64,000 bases of DNA, taken from contig JACKHS010000005.1 of assembly GCA_020638875.1 (NCBI GenBank), positions 1 to 64,000 on the forward strand, in the 5' to 3' direction. Below the pieces are notes generated by a model, which worked only from the letters and a program-made list of their open reading frames with translations, was not told where the DNA came from and searched no databases. Positions 35,746 to 46,750 of this stretch are shown one piece after another. How positions within the stretch are numbered: position 1 is the first letter of the stretch; the number at the start of each line of letters is the position of its first letter. The DNA comes from Planctomycetota bacterium. GTDB taxonomy: Bacteria; Planctomycetota; UBA1135; GCA-002686595. Position numbers and translations under genes: made by a program.

Positions 35746-38034
35746 GTGGACACGGGCGCGGACTCCCTCTTCCCGGCCTCGGCCGAGGAAGCGCCGGCGG
35801 CGCCGAGCGCGCCGGTGGGGGGCTATGCGCAGGTCGCGCTGCGCAAGCCGCTGCGCACCGAGTTCACCTACGCCGTGCCGGCCGAGCTCGCCGGCCGCGT
35901 GCGCCCGGGCATGCGCGTCGCGGTGCCCTTCGGCAGCCGCCGCGAGGTGGGCGTCGTGGTCGAGTTGCGCGCCGAGACCGACGTCGAGGCCAAGCGCGTG
36001 CGCAAGCTCGCCGCGCTGCTCGACGACGAGCCGGTGCTCGACGCGGGCCTGCTCGAGCTGACCAAGTGGGTCGCCGGCTACTACGCGTGCTCGTGGGGCG
36101 AGGCGCTCGGCGCGGTGCTGCCCTCGTCGCTCAAGCGCGAGCAAGGCGTGCGCAAGGTGCTGATGATCTCCGCGCGCGCGGAGGCCGACGCCGCGGCGCT
36201 CGCCGAGCTCGTCGACGCGTTCCCCAAGCAGCACCGCCTGCTGCGCACGCTGCTCGAGCTCGGCGCGCCGATCGAGCTGCGCGAACTCACGCGTCAGCTC
36301 AACGTCTCCGAGGCGCCGGCGCGCTCGCTCGAGCGGCGCGGCCTCGTGACGATCCAGCGCGTCGCGAGCTCGCCCGACCCGCTGCTCGCCTCGACGCGCG
36401 AACGCGCGCGCCACGCGACGCTCGGCGCGGACCAGGCCGCGGCGGTCGACGCGCTCACCGCGCGCCTGCGCGCCGGCGGCTACGAGACCTTCCTGCTGCA
36501 GGGCGTGACCGGCAGCGGCAAGACCGAGGTGTACCTGCGCGCGATCGAGGCGGCGCTCGAGCTCGGCCGCGGCGCGATCGTGCTCGTGCCCGAGATCGCG
36601 CTCACGCCGCAGACCGTCGGCTGGTTCCGCTCGCGCTTCGGCGACGTGGCCGTGCTGCACTCGCGCATGACCGACGCGCAGCGCCTCGACATGTGGCAGC
36701 GCGTGCGGCGCGGCGAGGTGCGCGTCGTCGTGGGCGCGCGCTCGGCGGTCTTCGCGCCCGTGCCCGAGCTCGGCGTGATCGTCGTCGACGAGGAGCACGA
36801 GCCGTCCTTCAAGCAGGGCTCGAGCCCGCGCTACTCCGCGCGCGACGTCGCGGTGGTGCGCGCGAGCCAGACCGGCGCGATCTGCGTGCTCGGCTCGGCG
36901 ACGCCGTCGCTCGAGACCTGGAACAACGCGCGCGAGGGGCGCTACACGCTGCTCGAGCTGCGTGAACGCGTCGGCGGCGGCACGCTGCCGCGCGTCGAGG
37001 TCGTCGACATGTGCCAGGAGAAGGGCGACGCCGACGGCCCGCCGCTCTTCTCGCGGCGGCTCGCGCAGCTCCTCGAGGACCGCCTCGCGCGCAAGCAGCA
37101 GTCGATCCTGTTCCTCAACCGCCGCGGCTTCGCGCCGGTGCTGTGGTGTCCGGGCTGCCACGAGACGGTGCACTGCCCGCAGTGCGACGTGTCGCTGACC
37201 TTCCACCGCCGCATCGGCCGCGCCGTGTGCCACACGTGCTGCGAGGAGATCGCGCCGCCGACGGCGTGCCCGTCGTGCACGCGCCCGGGGCTCAAGTACC
37301 TGGGCCTCGGCAGCGAGCGCGTCGAGAGCACGCTGAAGAAGCTGCTGCCCGCGGCGCGCGTCGCGCGCATGGACTCGGACACGATGCGCCGCCGCGAGGA
37401 CTACGAGGAGACGCTCGAGGCCTTCGGTCGCGGCGAACTCGACGTGCTGGTCGGCACGCAGATGATCGCCAAGGGCCTCGACTTCCCGAACGTGACGCTC
37501 GTGGGGATCATCAGCGCCGACAGCGCGCTGCACCTGCCCGACTTCCGCGCCGCCGAGCGCACCTTCCAGCTCCTCGCGCAGGTCGCGGGCCGCGCCGGGC
37601 GCGGCGACGAGCCGGGCGAGATCGTCGTGCAGACGCGCGCGCCCGAGCACCCCGCGATCGTGCGCGCCGCGGCGCACGACTTCGAGGGCTTCGCGCGCGC
37701 CGAGGACGAGCTGCGCGACGAGCTCGGCTACCCGCCGCACGGCCGGCTCGTGCGCGCGGTGTTCGAGGACGAGGACGAGGCGCGCGTCGTCGAGGCCGCC
37801 GCGGCCTGCGCGGCCGCGCTGCGCGAGCACACGTCGCCGGCGGAGGTGCTCGTGCTCGGCCCCGCGCCGGCCGCCATCGCGCAGGTGCGCGGCCGCCACC
37901 GCCGCCACCTCCTGCTCAAGGCGCCCGAGCTCAACGCCGGCCTCAAGCGCGCGCGCTCGATCCTGCTGCGCTTCGGCGAGGACCACCCGCGCCCGCGCCT
38001 CGCGATCGACGTCGACCCGGTCTCGTTGCTCTGA
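35746..38034 (+). CDS. priA: primosomal replication restart helicase PriA
   Basis: Reloads the replisome at stalled forks. The 762-aa protein has an N-terminal 3'-DNA-binding domain (VALRKPLRTEFTYAVP), helicase motif I GVTGSGKTEVYLRAIE, LVPEIALTPQTV, motif II VVDEEHEPSFKQ, SATPSLETW, and NRRGFAPVLWCPGC. The zinc insertion supplies paired cysteines (CPGCHETVHCPQC, CHTCCEEI, CPSC). Later come GTQMIAKGLDFPNVTLVG and QVAGRAGRGDEPG. GTG start 6 bp after the MazG gene. Last gene of this plus-strand run, followed by a strong hairpin. Confidence 0.97.
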   Translation: MDTGADSLFPASAEEAPAAPSAPVGGYAQVALRKPLRTEFTYAVPAELAGRVRPGMRVAVPFGSRREVGVVVELRAETDVEAKRVRKLAALLDDEPVLDAGLLELTKWVAGYYACSWGEALGAVLPSSLKREQGVRKVLMISARAEADAAALAELVDAFPKQHRLLRTLLELGAPIELRELTRQLNVSEAPARSLERRGLVTIQRVASSPDPLLASTRERARHATLGADQAAAVDALTARLRAGGYETFLLQGVTGSGKTEVYLRAIEAALELGRGAIVLVPEIALTPQTVGWFRSRFGDVAVLHSRMTDAQRLDMWQRVRRGEVRVVVGARSAVFAPVPELGVIVVDEEHEPSFKQGSSPRYSARDVAVVRASQTGAICVLGSATPSLETWNNAREGRYTLLELRERVGGGTLPRVEVVDMCQEKGDADGPPLFSRRLAQLLEDRLARKQQSILFLNRRGFAPVLWCPGCHETVHCPQCDVSLTFHRRIGRAVCHTCCEEIAPPTACPSCTRPGLKYLGLGSERVESTLKKLLPAARVARMDSDTMRRREDYEETLEAFGRGELDVLVGTQMIAKGLDFPNVTLVGIISADSALHLPDFRAAERTFQLLAQVAGRAGRGDEPGEIVVQTRAPEHPAIVRAAAHDFEGFARAEDELRDELGYPPHGRLVRAVFEDEDEARVVEAAAACAAALREHTSPAEVLVLGPAPAAIAQVRGRHRRHLLLKAPELNAGLKRARSILLRFGEDHPRPRLAIDVDPVSLL

Positions 38035-38041
38035 ACGAACA

Positions 38042-38071
38042 CCGCGCCCGACTCGCGAGAGCCGGGCGCGG
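38042..38071. terminator. hairpin terminator between convergent priA and FG-GAP gene
   Basis: Perfect 9-bp arms CCGCGCCCG (38042-38050) and CGGGCGCGG (38063-38071) with an inner CTC/GAG pair around a GCGA tetraloop. Located between two converging genes, so it can serve both. Confidence 0.8.
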
Positions 38072-38113
38072 CGGGGGGGAGAGTCCTTCGCAGAGAGACG
38101 GATCCTCAGCGGA

Positions 38114-39631
38114 TCACGGCACGAACGTGGCGCGCAGGCCGTTCGACAGGTTGAAGGCCGACGGGCCGGCGGGGTCGCGGTACCAGAACTGGAAGTTCCA
38201 GGTCGAGCCGGCGATGATCGCGCTGGCGCCGCTGCCGGCCGGACCGGACGTGAAGTCGACGAACGCGCTCGCGTTGCCCGCGACGTCGCACGCCACCGGC
38301 GGGTTCAGGCGGAAGAACGGCGCGGCGACGCAGCGGATGCCGTCGCCGAACGGCGCGGCGGTCTGACCGCCGCCGTAGTAGAAGAGGCCGTTCTGGCCCG
38401 GGACGGCGCCGCTCGCGGTCAGGGTGAAGCTGCCGTCGGCGATCGACAGGCTGCCGGCGAAGCCGATGCTCGCGCCCGCGCCGACCGAGTTCGGCGCGCC
38501 GGTGCAGTAGTTCGTCGCGACGCCGCCGTTCGGAGCCTGGTTCACGAACAAGGAGACGCTGTTGCCGTCGCGGTTCGCGCAGGCCAGGTCGACGTCGCCG
38601 TCCCCGTCGACGTCGGCCGTCGACAGGCCGCCCGGGCGCGCGCCGGTCGGCTGCGCGGTCGCGGCGCCGAAGGTGCCGTCGCCGTTGCCGGTGAGCAGCG
38701 AGATCGAGTTCGAGTCCTGGTCGGAGGTCACGAGGTCCATGTCTCCGTCGAGGTCGAAGTCGGCCGCGACGATCGCGTCGGGGTTCACGCCCGCGACGGG
38801 CGCGATCAGCGCGGCGCCGAAGCCGGCGCCCGTGCCGAGGTACACCTGCACCTGGTTGAAGCCCGTGCCGCTGGTCGAGACGGCCAGGTCCAGCAGGCCG
38901 TCGCCGTTCAGGTCGGCCGCGGTCAGGCCGTCGGGGCGCACGTTGCCGCCGACGAAGATGGCGCTCGGCGCGCCGAGCGTGCCGGCGGCGCTCGTCATCA
39001 CGAAGACCTCGCGCGAGTCGTGGCTCGAGACCGCGACGTCGGCCTGGCCGTCGCCGCCGAAGTCCGCGGCGGTGATGCCGCGCAGGTCCGCGCCGACGGC
39101 GGTGGTCGCGGCCGCGCCGAACGTGCCGCCGCCGTTCAGCAGCACGGAGACCGAGTTGCCGTCGCGGTTCGCGGTGACGAGGTCGAGGTCGCCGTCGCCG
39201 TCGAGGTCGCCCGCGGCGATGCCCTCGGGCGACGCACCGACGGTCATCGTCTGCGCCGCGGTGAACGCGCCGCCGGCGTTGGCGAGCACGCGCACCTGGT
39301 TGACGTTCTTCAGGCAGACGGCGAGGTCGACCTGACCGTCGGCGTTGAAGTCGCCGGCGACGAGGGCGTCGGCGCCCGTGCCGGCGCCGGTGAAGATCAC
39401 GGCGGTCTGCGTGAAGCCGCCGAGGCCGTCGTTCGACCAGATCTCGACCTTGTCGAGGTTGTCGGTCGTCACGGCGAGGTCCTGGTCGCCGTCGAGGTCG
39501 AAGTCACCGAAGGCGGTCGCGCTGGGGCGCTGACCGGTGAGGAGCGAGGCGCCGGGGAGCAGGTCGACCTGCGCCGCGGCGAAGCCGGGCAGCAGCAGGG
39601 CGGCGAGGGGAGCGTTGATGGAGAGTCGCAT
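38114..39631 (-). CDS. secreted FG-GAP/VCBS repeat protein with planctomycete-type C-terminal domain
   Basis: The 505-aa protein has a signal peptide (MRLSINAPLAALLLPGFAAA). Seven calcium-binding-like beta-propeller repeats follow, each with a D-x-D-x-D-G-D-x-D-L-A motif (FGDFDLDGDQDLAV, AGDLDGDGDLDLVT, TADLNGDGLLDLAV, STADVDGDGDVDLA). The last ~130 residues start YCTGAPNSVGAGASIGF and include FYYGGGQTA and FQFWYRDPAG, a module I associate with secreted planctomycete proteins. Probably extracellular or on the cell surface. No enzyme motif. The D-repeats suggest Ca2+ binding and a seven-blade propeller. Confidence 0.88.
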   Translation of the reverse strand: MRLSINAPLAALLLPGFAAAQVDLLPGASLLTGQRPSATAFGDFDLDGDQDLAVTTDNLDKVEIWSNDGLGGFTQTAVIFTGAGTGADALVAGDFNADGQVDLAVCLKNVNQVRVLANAGGAFTAAQTMTVGASPEGIAAGDLDGDGDLDLVTANRDGNSVSVLLNGGGTFGAAATTAVGADLRGITAADFGGDGQADVAVSSHDSREVFVMTSAAGTLGAPSAIFVGGNVRPDGLTAADLNGDGLLDLAVSTSGTGFNQVQVYLGTGAGFGAALIAPVAGVNPDAIVAADFDLDGDMDLVTSDQDSNSISLLTGNGDGTFGAATAQPTGARPGGLSTADVDGDGDVDLACANRDGNSVSLFVNQAPNGGVATNYCTGAPNSVGAGASIGFAGSLSIADGSFTLTASGAVPGQNGLFYYGGGQTAAPFGDGIRCVAAPFFRLNPPVACDVAGNASAFVDFTSGPAGSGASAIIAGSTWNFQFWYRDPAGPSAFNLSNGLRATFVP

Positions 39632-39955
39632 GGGAGTGAGGTTCGTCGTGGGGGATGTCGAGGGAGAGGTGCGGCGCGTGCCGCGAACGCCCCTCGCTTC
39701 CCAAGCGGCGTGCCAACGCGCTGCGAGGCGCGTTGCGCGCCCGATGCGGCCGCTCCGCGCCCGCGGCGTCCAGGAGCTGGATGCACGCGTCGCGCGCCTG
39801 GACGGAGGCGCAGGCCGAACCGTCCGTCGACGGCGTCCTCCCCTCCGCTGCGGCGCTCGGGCGCGGCGCCGACTCGACGGGCTGCTGACGAAGAAGCGCC
39901 GCGATCCGTGGGACCGCGGCGCCTCTCGGTGGAGCGCGTCGAGCGTGCCGCGGCG
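39632..39955. other. non-coding spacer, nothing recognised
   Basis: 324 bp between two minus-strand genes for secreted proteins. Frames through it are Arg-rich and lack homology or start signals. No strong hairpin, promoter or RNA gene was seen. Confidence 0.5.
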
Positions 39956-41746
39956 TCAGTGACCGGGCAGCACCGCGCCGAAGCCGCCGGGGACGCGCAA
40001 CAGGACCGGCGCCGCGCCGCCGGTCGGCCACGCGACGAGGCGCGGCGTGCCGGCGACGACGAAGGAGAACGCCAGCGCGCCGCTCGCCGTCACCGCGACG
40101 GGCGAGCCGAACTCGTCCGCGGCGACGGGGAAGACCTGGTGCAGCCCGTCCGCCAGGCGCACGCGGTGCAGACGACGCACGCCGACGTCGGGCACCTCCT
40201 GGAACGCGAGCCAGCGCGGGTCGGACGTCACCGGCTCGAGGAACGCGTCGTTGCCGCCGTCGACGAGCAGCGCGGGCGCGCTCGACAGGTCGACCGGCAG
40301 CGTGAGCACCTGGTGTTGACGCTGGCCCGTCGAGAGCCGCACGCCGACCACGAGGCGCGCGCCCACGCGCTCGAGGAAGGTGATCTCCTTCAGACCCGCG
40401 GCGAGCAACTGCACGCCCGTGACGCCCGGCGTCACGCTCACCAGCCGCCCGTCGCCGCTGCCGAGGTCGTCGAACATCACGTAGGCGTTCGCCTCCGGCA
40501 CCCAGCGCAGGTGGCTCGGGCTGAGCTGCGGCGTCGCGAGGAAGGGCGCCGCGGTCTGCCCCGAGGTCTGCGTCGCGTTCTCGAGCACCGGCGCGCCGGT
40601 CGCGTCGACGCGCACGCGGAAGAAGTCGAGGTTCTCGATGCCGCCCTCGGCGAGCGGCGCGACCTCGCCGACCGCGGCGGTCAGCTCGCCGGGGGAGAAG
40701 ATGCCCAGCACGCCGATCTCCTCGAGCGTGTCCGCGAAGTAGGCGTCGGCCGTCACCTGCGTCTCCACGGGCGTGGCCTGGGCCGGACGCTCACGCATGA
40801 ACAGCTCGTGCTTGCCGACGAGCACGGAGGTCCAGCCGGCCCACTGGCCGTCGTCGGAGACGGCGAGGAACGGGCCGTGCGGCGCGTCGGGCAGGTAGCC
40901 CGCGCCCGTGAGCTCGGCCGGCGCGGCGTTCATGCGCGTCGCGTCGCCCGTCGGTCCGAAGGACCACGCATCGAGGTGCGTCGCGTCGCTGCCGAGCGTC
41001 GTCAGCGCCCAGGTGCCGCTCGGGCTGAGCACGAGCTCGCCGGTGACGAGCGCGGCGGGCGGGATGCTCGCGACGCGCGTCATGCGCGCCGCCGGCGCGC
41101 GGTCCCCGCGCAGCACGCCCTCGTCCGCGGCGGCCACCATCCACTGCGGCGCGATGCGCAGCGACGGTCCGCGCAGGTGCAGCGGCGGCAACTGCGGCGT
41201 GCGGTCGCGGACGACGCCGGTGTCGAGGCGCACCTCGAGCACGTCCCCGCCCGCGGCGAAGGTCGTCGCGACGAGCAGGCTGCGCAGGTCGGGCGCGAGC
41301 GCCGCGCGACCGAGGTACGGATCGTCGAGCTGCTGCGGGCCCGCGCCCGGCCGCTCGGCGAGGCGCGCGAGCGTCCCGTCCGGCAGCGCGCGCAGGAAGC
41401 CGTAGGTGCGCGCGCCCGAGCTCTCGTGGCGTACGAAGCGGTACAGCACGCCGCCGCGGCCCGGCAGCTCGATGCGGCCCAGCCCGGCGGGCTCGTCGAG
41501 CCAACGGGGGCCGGCGGGCAGCAGCGCGGTCTGGCCGGACTGACCGTTCAGGACGAGCGGCAGGAGCTGGACGCCCTGCAGCTCGGGCGCCGGCGGAGCC
41601 AGGGCGAGCCCCGTCGCGTCGTCGTAGGCGACGAGGGCGCCGGGTTGGCCCAGCGGGCCGGTCAGGACCTGGACGTCGGCCGCCGCGGCCGAGATCGCGA
41701 GGCCGGCAGCGGCCGCGAGGGCCGCGAGTCGTTGGGCGTGCTTCAT
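39956..41746 (-). CDS. secreted protein of unknown function, possible beta-propeller
   Basis: The 596-aa protein starts at ATG 41746 with a signal peptide (KHAQRLAALAAAAGLAISAAAA). The frame also opens upstream to 41809, but the signal peptide decides the start. The body is beta-rich with repeated strand-turn segments such as YVMFDDLGSGDGRLVSVTPG, RLVVGVRLSTGQ and WLAFQEVPDVGVRRLHRVRL, which resemble TolB/WD40-like blades. No catalytic motif or calcium motif was found. It is adjacent to the FG-GAP protein but separated by a 324-bp gap, so they need not be one operon. Confidence 0.7.
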   Translation of the reverse strand: MKHAQRLAALAAAAGLAISAAAADVQVLTGPLGQPGALVAYDDATGLALAPPAPELQGVQLLPLVLNGQSGQTALLPAGPRWLDEPAGLGRIELPGRGGVLYRFVRHESSGARTYGFLRALPDGTLARLAERPGAGPQQLDDPYLGRAALAPDLRSLLVATTFAAGGDVLEVRLDTGVVRDRTPQLPPLHLRGPSLRIAPQWMVAAADEGVLRGDRAPAARMTRVASIPPAALVTGELVLSPSGTWALTTLGSDATHLDAWSFGPTGDATRMNAAPAELTGAGYLPDAPHGPFLAVSDDGQWAGWTSVLVGKHELFMRERPAQATPVETQVTADAYFADTLEEIGVLGIFSPGELTAAVGEVAPLAEGGIENLDFFRVRVDATGAPVLENATQTSGQTAAPFLATPQLSPSHLRWVPEANAYVMFDDLGSGDGRLVSVTPGVTGVQLLAAGLKEITFLERVGARLVVGVRLSTGQRQHQVLTLPVDLSSAPALLVDGGNDAFLEPVTSDPRWLAFQEVPDVGVRRLHRVRLADGLHQVFPVAADEFGSPVAVTASGALAFSFVVAGTPRLVAWPTGGAAPVLLRVPGGFGAVLPGH

Positions 41747-41900
41747 GCTGGTGTCGGTCTGCCAAATCCTATGCCCCACCCTCGATCCGTGCTCTCTGGG
41801 GACCTGCACCCCGCGCTCTGCCCCCGCACAGGCCTCCTGGGTGGCGTCGCGGGCCGAACGTGTTCCAGGAGGCGCGGCACCGCCGGTTCGTACATCGGTC

Positions 41901-41906
41901 TAGAAT
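41901..41906 (+). promoter_or_regulatory. -10 element TAGAAT upstream of the kinase-like gene
   Basis: TAGAAT lies 8 nt before the ATG at 41915 and 40 nt before the kinase ATG at 41947. No convincing -35 is present at 16-18 nt. The same hexamer appears before larB and the ferredoxin gene. Confidence 0.4.
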
Positions 41907-41914
41907 CCGGAGCC

Positions 41915-41950
41915 ATGATCCAGAGTCTGGACGCTGGACGCCCCCGATGA
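41915..41950 (+). CDS. possible 11-residue leader peptide overlapping the kinase start
   Basis: ATG 41915 opens an 11-codon frame (MIQSLDAGRPR) whose TGA (41948-41950) overlaps the ATG of the kinase-like gene (41947). With the TAGAAT at 41901-41906 it would be nearly leaderless. It may couple translation of the long gene. It could equally be a chance frame. Confidence 0.3.
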   Translation: MIQSLDAGRPR

Positions 41951-43473
41951 CGACCTCGCGAACCCTCCCCGACGGATTCTCCGCCCTCGCCGTGCTGCGC
42001 GAGGACGCCGGTCGGACCGTGCTCCACGCGCGCGGACCGAGCGGGGACGTGCTCCTACGCGTCGGCGCGCCGGACGGGGACGGCCAAGGGCTGACCGAGC
42101 TCGCGGTGCTGTCCGAGGTGCGCCTCGCCGGGCTCGCGCCGCTGGCGGGCTTCGGGCAGCTCGGGACGAGCGGCGAGCTGTGGATCGCGCGCGAGTGGGT
42201 GCCGGGCGAGGACCTCGCCACCTGGGCGGCCGGGCGCGCGCCGCGCGAGGTCGCGGCCGTCGTCGCGAGCCTGTGCGACACGCTGCACGGGCTGCACGCG
42301 CGCGGGTTCGTGCACGCCGATCTGAAGCCCGAGAACGTGATCGTCGCTCCCGACGGCCGACCCTGGCTGACCGACCTCGGCCTCGCGCGCCGCAGCGGCA
42401 GCGCGGGCGCCGCCGCGGGCACGCCGTACTACGTGGCGCCCGAGGTGCTGCTCGGCGCGGCGCCCGGGCCGGCGGCCGACCTGTTCGCGCTCGGCGTGCT
42501 GCTGCACGCGCTGCTCGTCGGCCGCCGCGCCGGCGCGCGCGAGTTCTACGCGCGCTTCCCCGCGCACGACTTCGTCGCCGCGAGCGAGACCGCGCCGGCC
42601 GACCTGCCCGAGTGGGCGCGCGAGCTCGTCGCGCGCCTGGTCGAGCGCGATCCGCGCCGGCGCCCGGCCTCGGCGGCCGCGCTCGCGGCGGACCTGCGCG
42701 CGGCGCTCGGCGGCGCCGCGGCCGCGCCGCCGCCCGCCGTGCCGCCCGGAGGACTTCGTGCCGCGCTGGTCGCCGCTGGCGGGCGCGAGGCCTGGAGCGA
42801 GCAGGTGCTCGGCGGCTACCCGGGCGTCCTCGCGTGCGCGCTGCCCGCGGGGGGAGAAGCCGGTGACGTGCTCGAGGCGCTGCGCCTCGCGGCGCTCCTG
42901 CGCGGCGGCGGCGCGCGCGTCGTGCGCAGCGACGAGCTCGCGCACCCCGAGCGCCTCGTGCGCGCCGTGCTCGACGACGCGCGCACGCTGTGGCTCGTCG
43001 ACGCGCGCGACCGCGACGCGCTCGAGGCCGCCGCGTACGTGGCGCGCGGCCTGCGCGCACAACCCGACGACGACGTGCACGCACCGCGCCGCTGGGTGAC
43101 GCTCGTGCCCGCCGACCTCGCGCCGCCCGCCGAGGCGTTCACGCTGCTGCCGCTGCCGCCGTCGCGCCGGCGACGCTCGCGGCGCGTGCTCGCGCCTGAC
43201 TTCGAGGGCGACCTCGACGCGCTGGCGAGCGGAGCTGGCCGAACGCAGCGCCCGGCGGCGTCGCCTGCGCGGCGCGCGTGCTGCGCCACGCGCTGCGCCA
43301 GAGCGAGTTCGTGCGCGGCGCGCGCGGTCTCGTGCGCCGACCCGCTGCGGGCGCGCTGCCGGCGCTCGAGCCCGCCGGCGACGAAGCCGAGCTCGACGCG
43401 GACGCGCGGCTCGTGCGCGGCGCGCTGGGCGTGCTGCGCGGCGCCGGCGAGCTGGAGGAGCTGCGCGAGCTGA
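41947..43473 (+). CDS. Ser/Thr protein kinase-like domain (N-terminal part of fusion)
   Basis: A eukaryotic-type kinase fold covers residues 1-260. The catalytic loop is HADLKPENV (H123-D125), the metal loop DLGLA (143-147) and the activation-end motif VAPEV (APE 164-166); DLFALGVLLHALL matches helix F. Deviations: no glycine-rich loop is evident, and the beta-3 Lys position reads LLRVG (Arg38), so ATP binding may be weak or lost. Residues ~270-430 are a second alpha/beta domain of unknown type (TLWLVDARDRDALEAA). Homologous reading ends near 43230; the remaining codons to 43473 are probably out of phase. Confidence 0.72.
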   Translation: MTTSRTLPDGFSALAVLREDAGRTVLHARGPSGDVLLRVGAPDGDGQGLTELAVLSEVRLAGLAPLAGFGQLGTSGELWIAREWVPGEDLATWAAGRAPREVAAVVASLCDTLHGLHARGFVHADLKPENVIVAPDGRPWLTDLGLARRSGSAGAAAGTPYYVAPEVLLGAAPGPAADLFALGVLLHALLVGRRAGAREFYARFPAHDFVAASETAPADLPEWARELVARLVERDPRRRPASAAALAADLRAALGGAAAAPPPAVPPGGLRAALVAAGGREAWSEQVLGGYPGVLACALPAGGEAGDVLEALRLAALLRGGGARVVRSDELAHPERLVRAVLDDARTLWLVDARDRDALEAAAYVARGLRAQPDDDVHAPRRWVTLVPADLAPPAEAFTLLPLPPSRRRRSRRVLAPDFEGDLDALASGAGRTQRPAASPARRACCATRCARASSCAARAVSCADPLRARCRRSSPPATKPSSTRTRGSCAARWACCAAPASWRSCAS

Positions 43474-45079
43474 CGACGCTGGCGCCGCTCGCGTTCGCGG
43501 CCGCGCTGAACGCGCTGCGCGCGCGCGCGGCCTGGTCGACTGGCGCCGCGCAGCGCGACACCGCCGGCGTGCGCGCTGGTGGGCGGGCGCGGGCGGCTCG
43601 AACACGGCGGGCTGGCGGCCGAGCGCGCGCGCGCGCTGTACGCGCGCGCGCGTCGACGCGACGGCGGGCGCGGAGCGCGCCCTGTGCGAGCTCGCGGCGC
43701 GCGGCGACGACGCGCGCTGCAACGCGTGCTCGAGGAGCTCGCGCGCGCACGACGGCGGCGAGGCGGCGCGCGCGCTGTCGCTCGCGGAGGACCTGCGCAC
43801 CGTCGCGCGCGCGCTGTGGCCCGCGCACGAGGCCGTCGCGGTCGGCGAGGTGGCCGCCGCGTGGGCGGCGCTGGGCGTGCCGAGCGCGCCGAGCGCGAGC
43901 TCGAGGCGCTGGCGGCGAGCACCGCGCCGCACGCAGGCCGTCGTCGCGCGCACCCGCGGCCGACTCGCGCACCTGCGCCACGACTTCGCCGAGGCCGAGC
44001 GCCAGCTCGCGCGCGCGGCGGAGCTCGAGCCGAACGACGGCGGCGAGGCGCTCTTCCGGCGCGCGCTGCTGTGCTTCGAGCGGCGCCAGGACGACGCGCT
44101 CGAGGCGTGCCTCGCCGAGGCGCGCGGTCGCGAGCTCTCCGAACGCGTGCGCTGGAGCCTCGAGGCGATCGGTGCGATGGCCGCGATGCGCGTCGGTGAG
44201 CTCGAGCGCGCCGGCGCGCGCCTCGACGCGCAGCTCGGCGAGGCGCGCCGCCGCGGCGACGAGCTGCGCGAGGCGCTCGTGCGCAACAACCTCGCGCTGC
44301 TCGAGCGCCGCCGCGGCCGCGCGAGGAGGCGGCCGCGCACCTCCTGCGCGCGGAGGAGCTGCAGGCGCACCTCGGGCTGCTGCCCGGCCTCGCGCAGACG
44401 CGCGCGATGCTCGGCGCGACGCGCCGCGAGCAGGGCGCGCTGCACGAGGCGGAGGCGCTGCTGCGCTCGGCGCACGAGGTGCGCGCGCGCCTGGGCGACG
44501 CGGCCGGCGCGGTCGCCGCGCGCGGCATGCTCGGCCTCGTCCACGCCGACATGGGGCGCCTGCGCTCGGCGCTCTCCGACCTCGAGGCGAGCGCGCGCCG
44601 CGCTGGGGAGGGCGGGCGCTCGGCCGACGCCGCGCTGCTCGCCGGCAAGGCGCGCGAGCTGCGCGCGCGCGTCGAGGCCGACCCGACGCGCCTGAAGCCG
44701 AGCGAGCCGGCGCCCGACCCGCGCGCGATGCTCTCGAGGCGCGCGTGGCGCCCTGCGCGGCGACGACGAGCGCGCCGACGAGCTGCTCGGGCGCGCGGCG
44801 GACCTCGCGCGCCGCCTGGGCCTCGCGGCGCTGGAGGCCGAGCTGGCCGGACGCGCGCTGGGTGCTGGACGCGCTCGACCTCGACGAGGACCCCGGCGAC
44901 GGCGGCGGCGAGCGGCGCGCCGCGAGGCGCTGCGCGCGCTGGCCGCGCCGGCCTCGGAGTTCGAGGCCGCGGCGACGCTCGAGCTCGCGCAGCGCCTCGG
45001 TGCGCGCGGGCGCGCCGACCTCGCCGCGCGCCTCGCCGCCGCCGTCGCGGCGCGCAGCGAGGACCGAGAAGAACGCCGC
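43230..45079 (+). pseudogene. TPR-rich linker with multiple frame changes
   Basis: Pieces in order but in different frames: LRHALRQSEFVRGARGLV and LGVLRGAGELEELRELTTL (near 43280-43500), ALSLAEDLRTVARALWPAHE (~43780), LAHLRHDFAEAERQLARAAE to LVRNNLALLERRRG (~43970-44320), then QTRAMLGATRREQGALHEAE and HADMGRLRSALSDLEASA (~44400-44690). All are helical TPR-like segments, as expected between a kinase and a GAF domain. The frame phase returns to that of the C-terminal part shortly before 45080. Confidence 0.6.
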
Positions 45080-46750
<1,671 letters not shown>

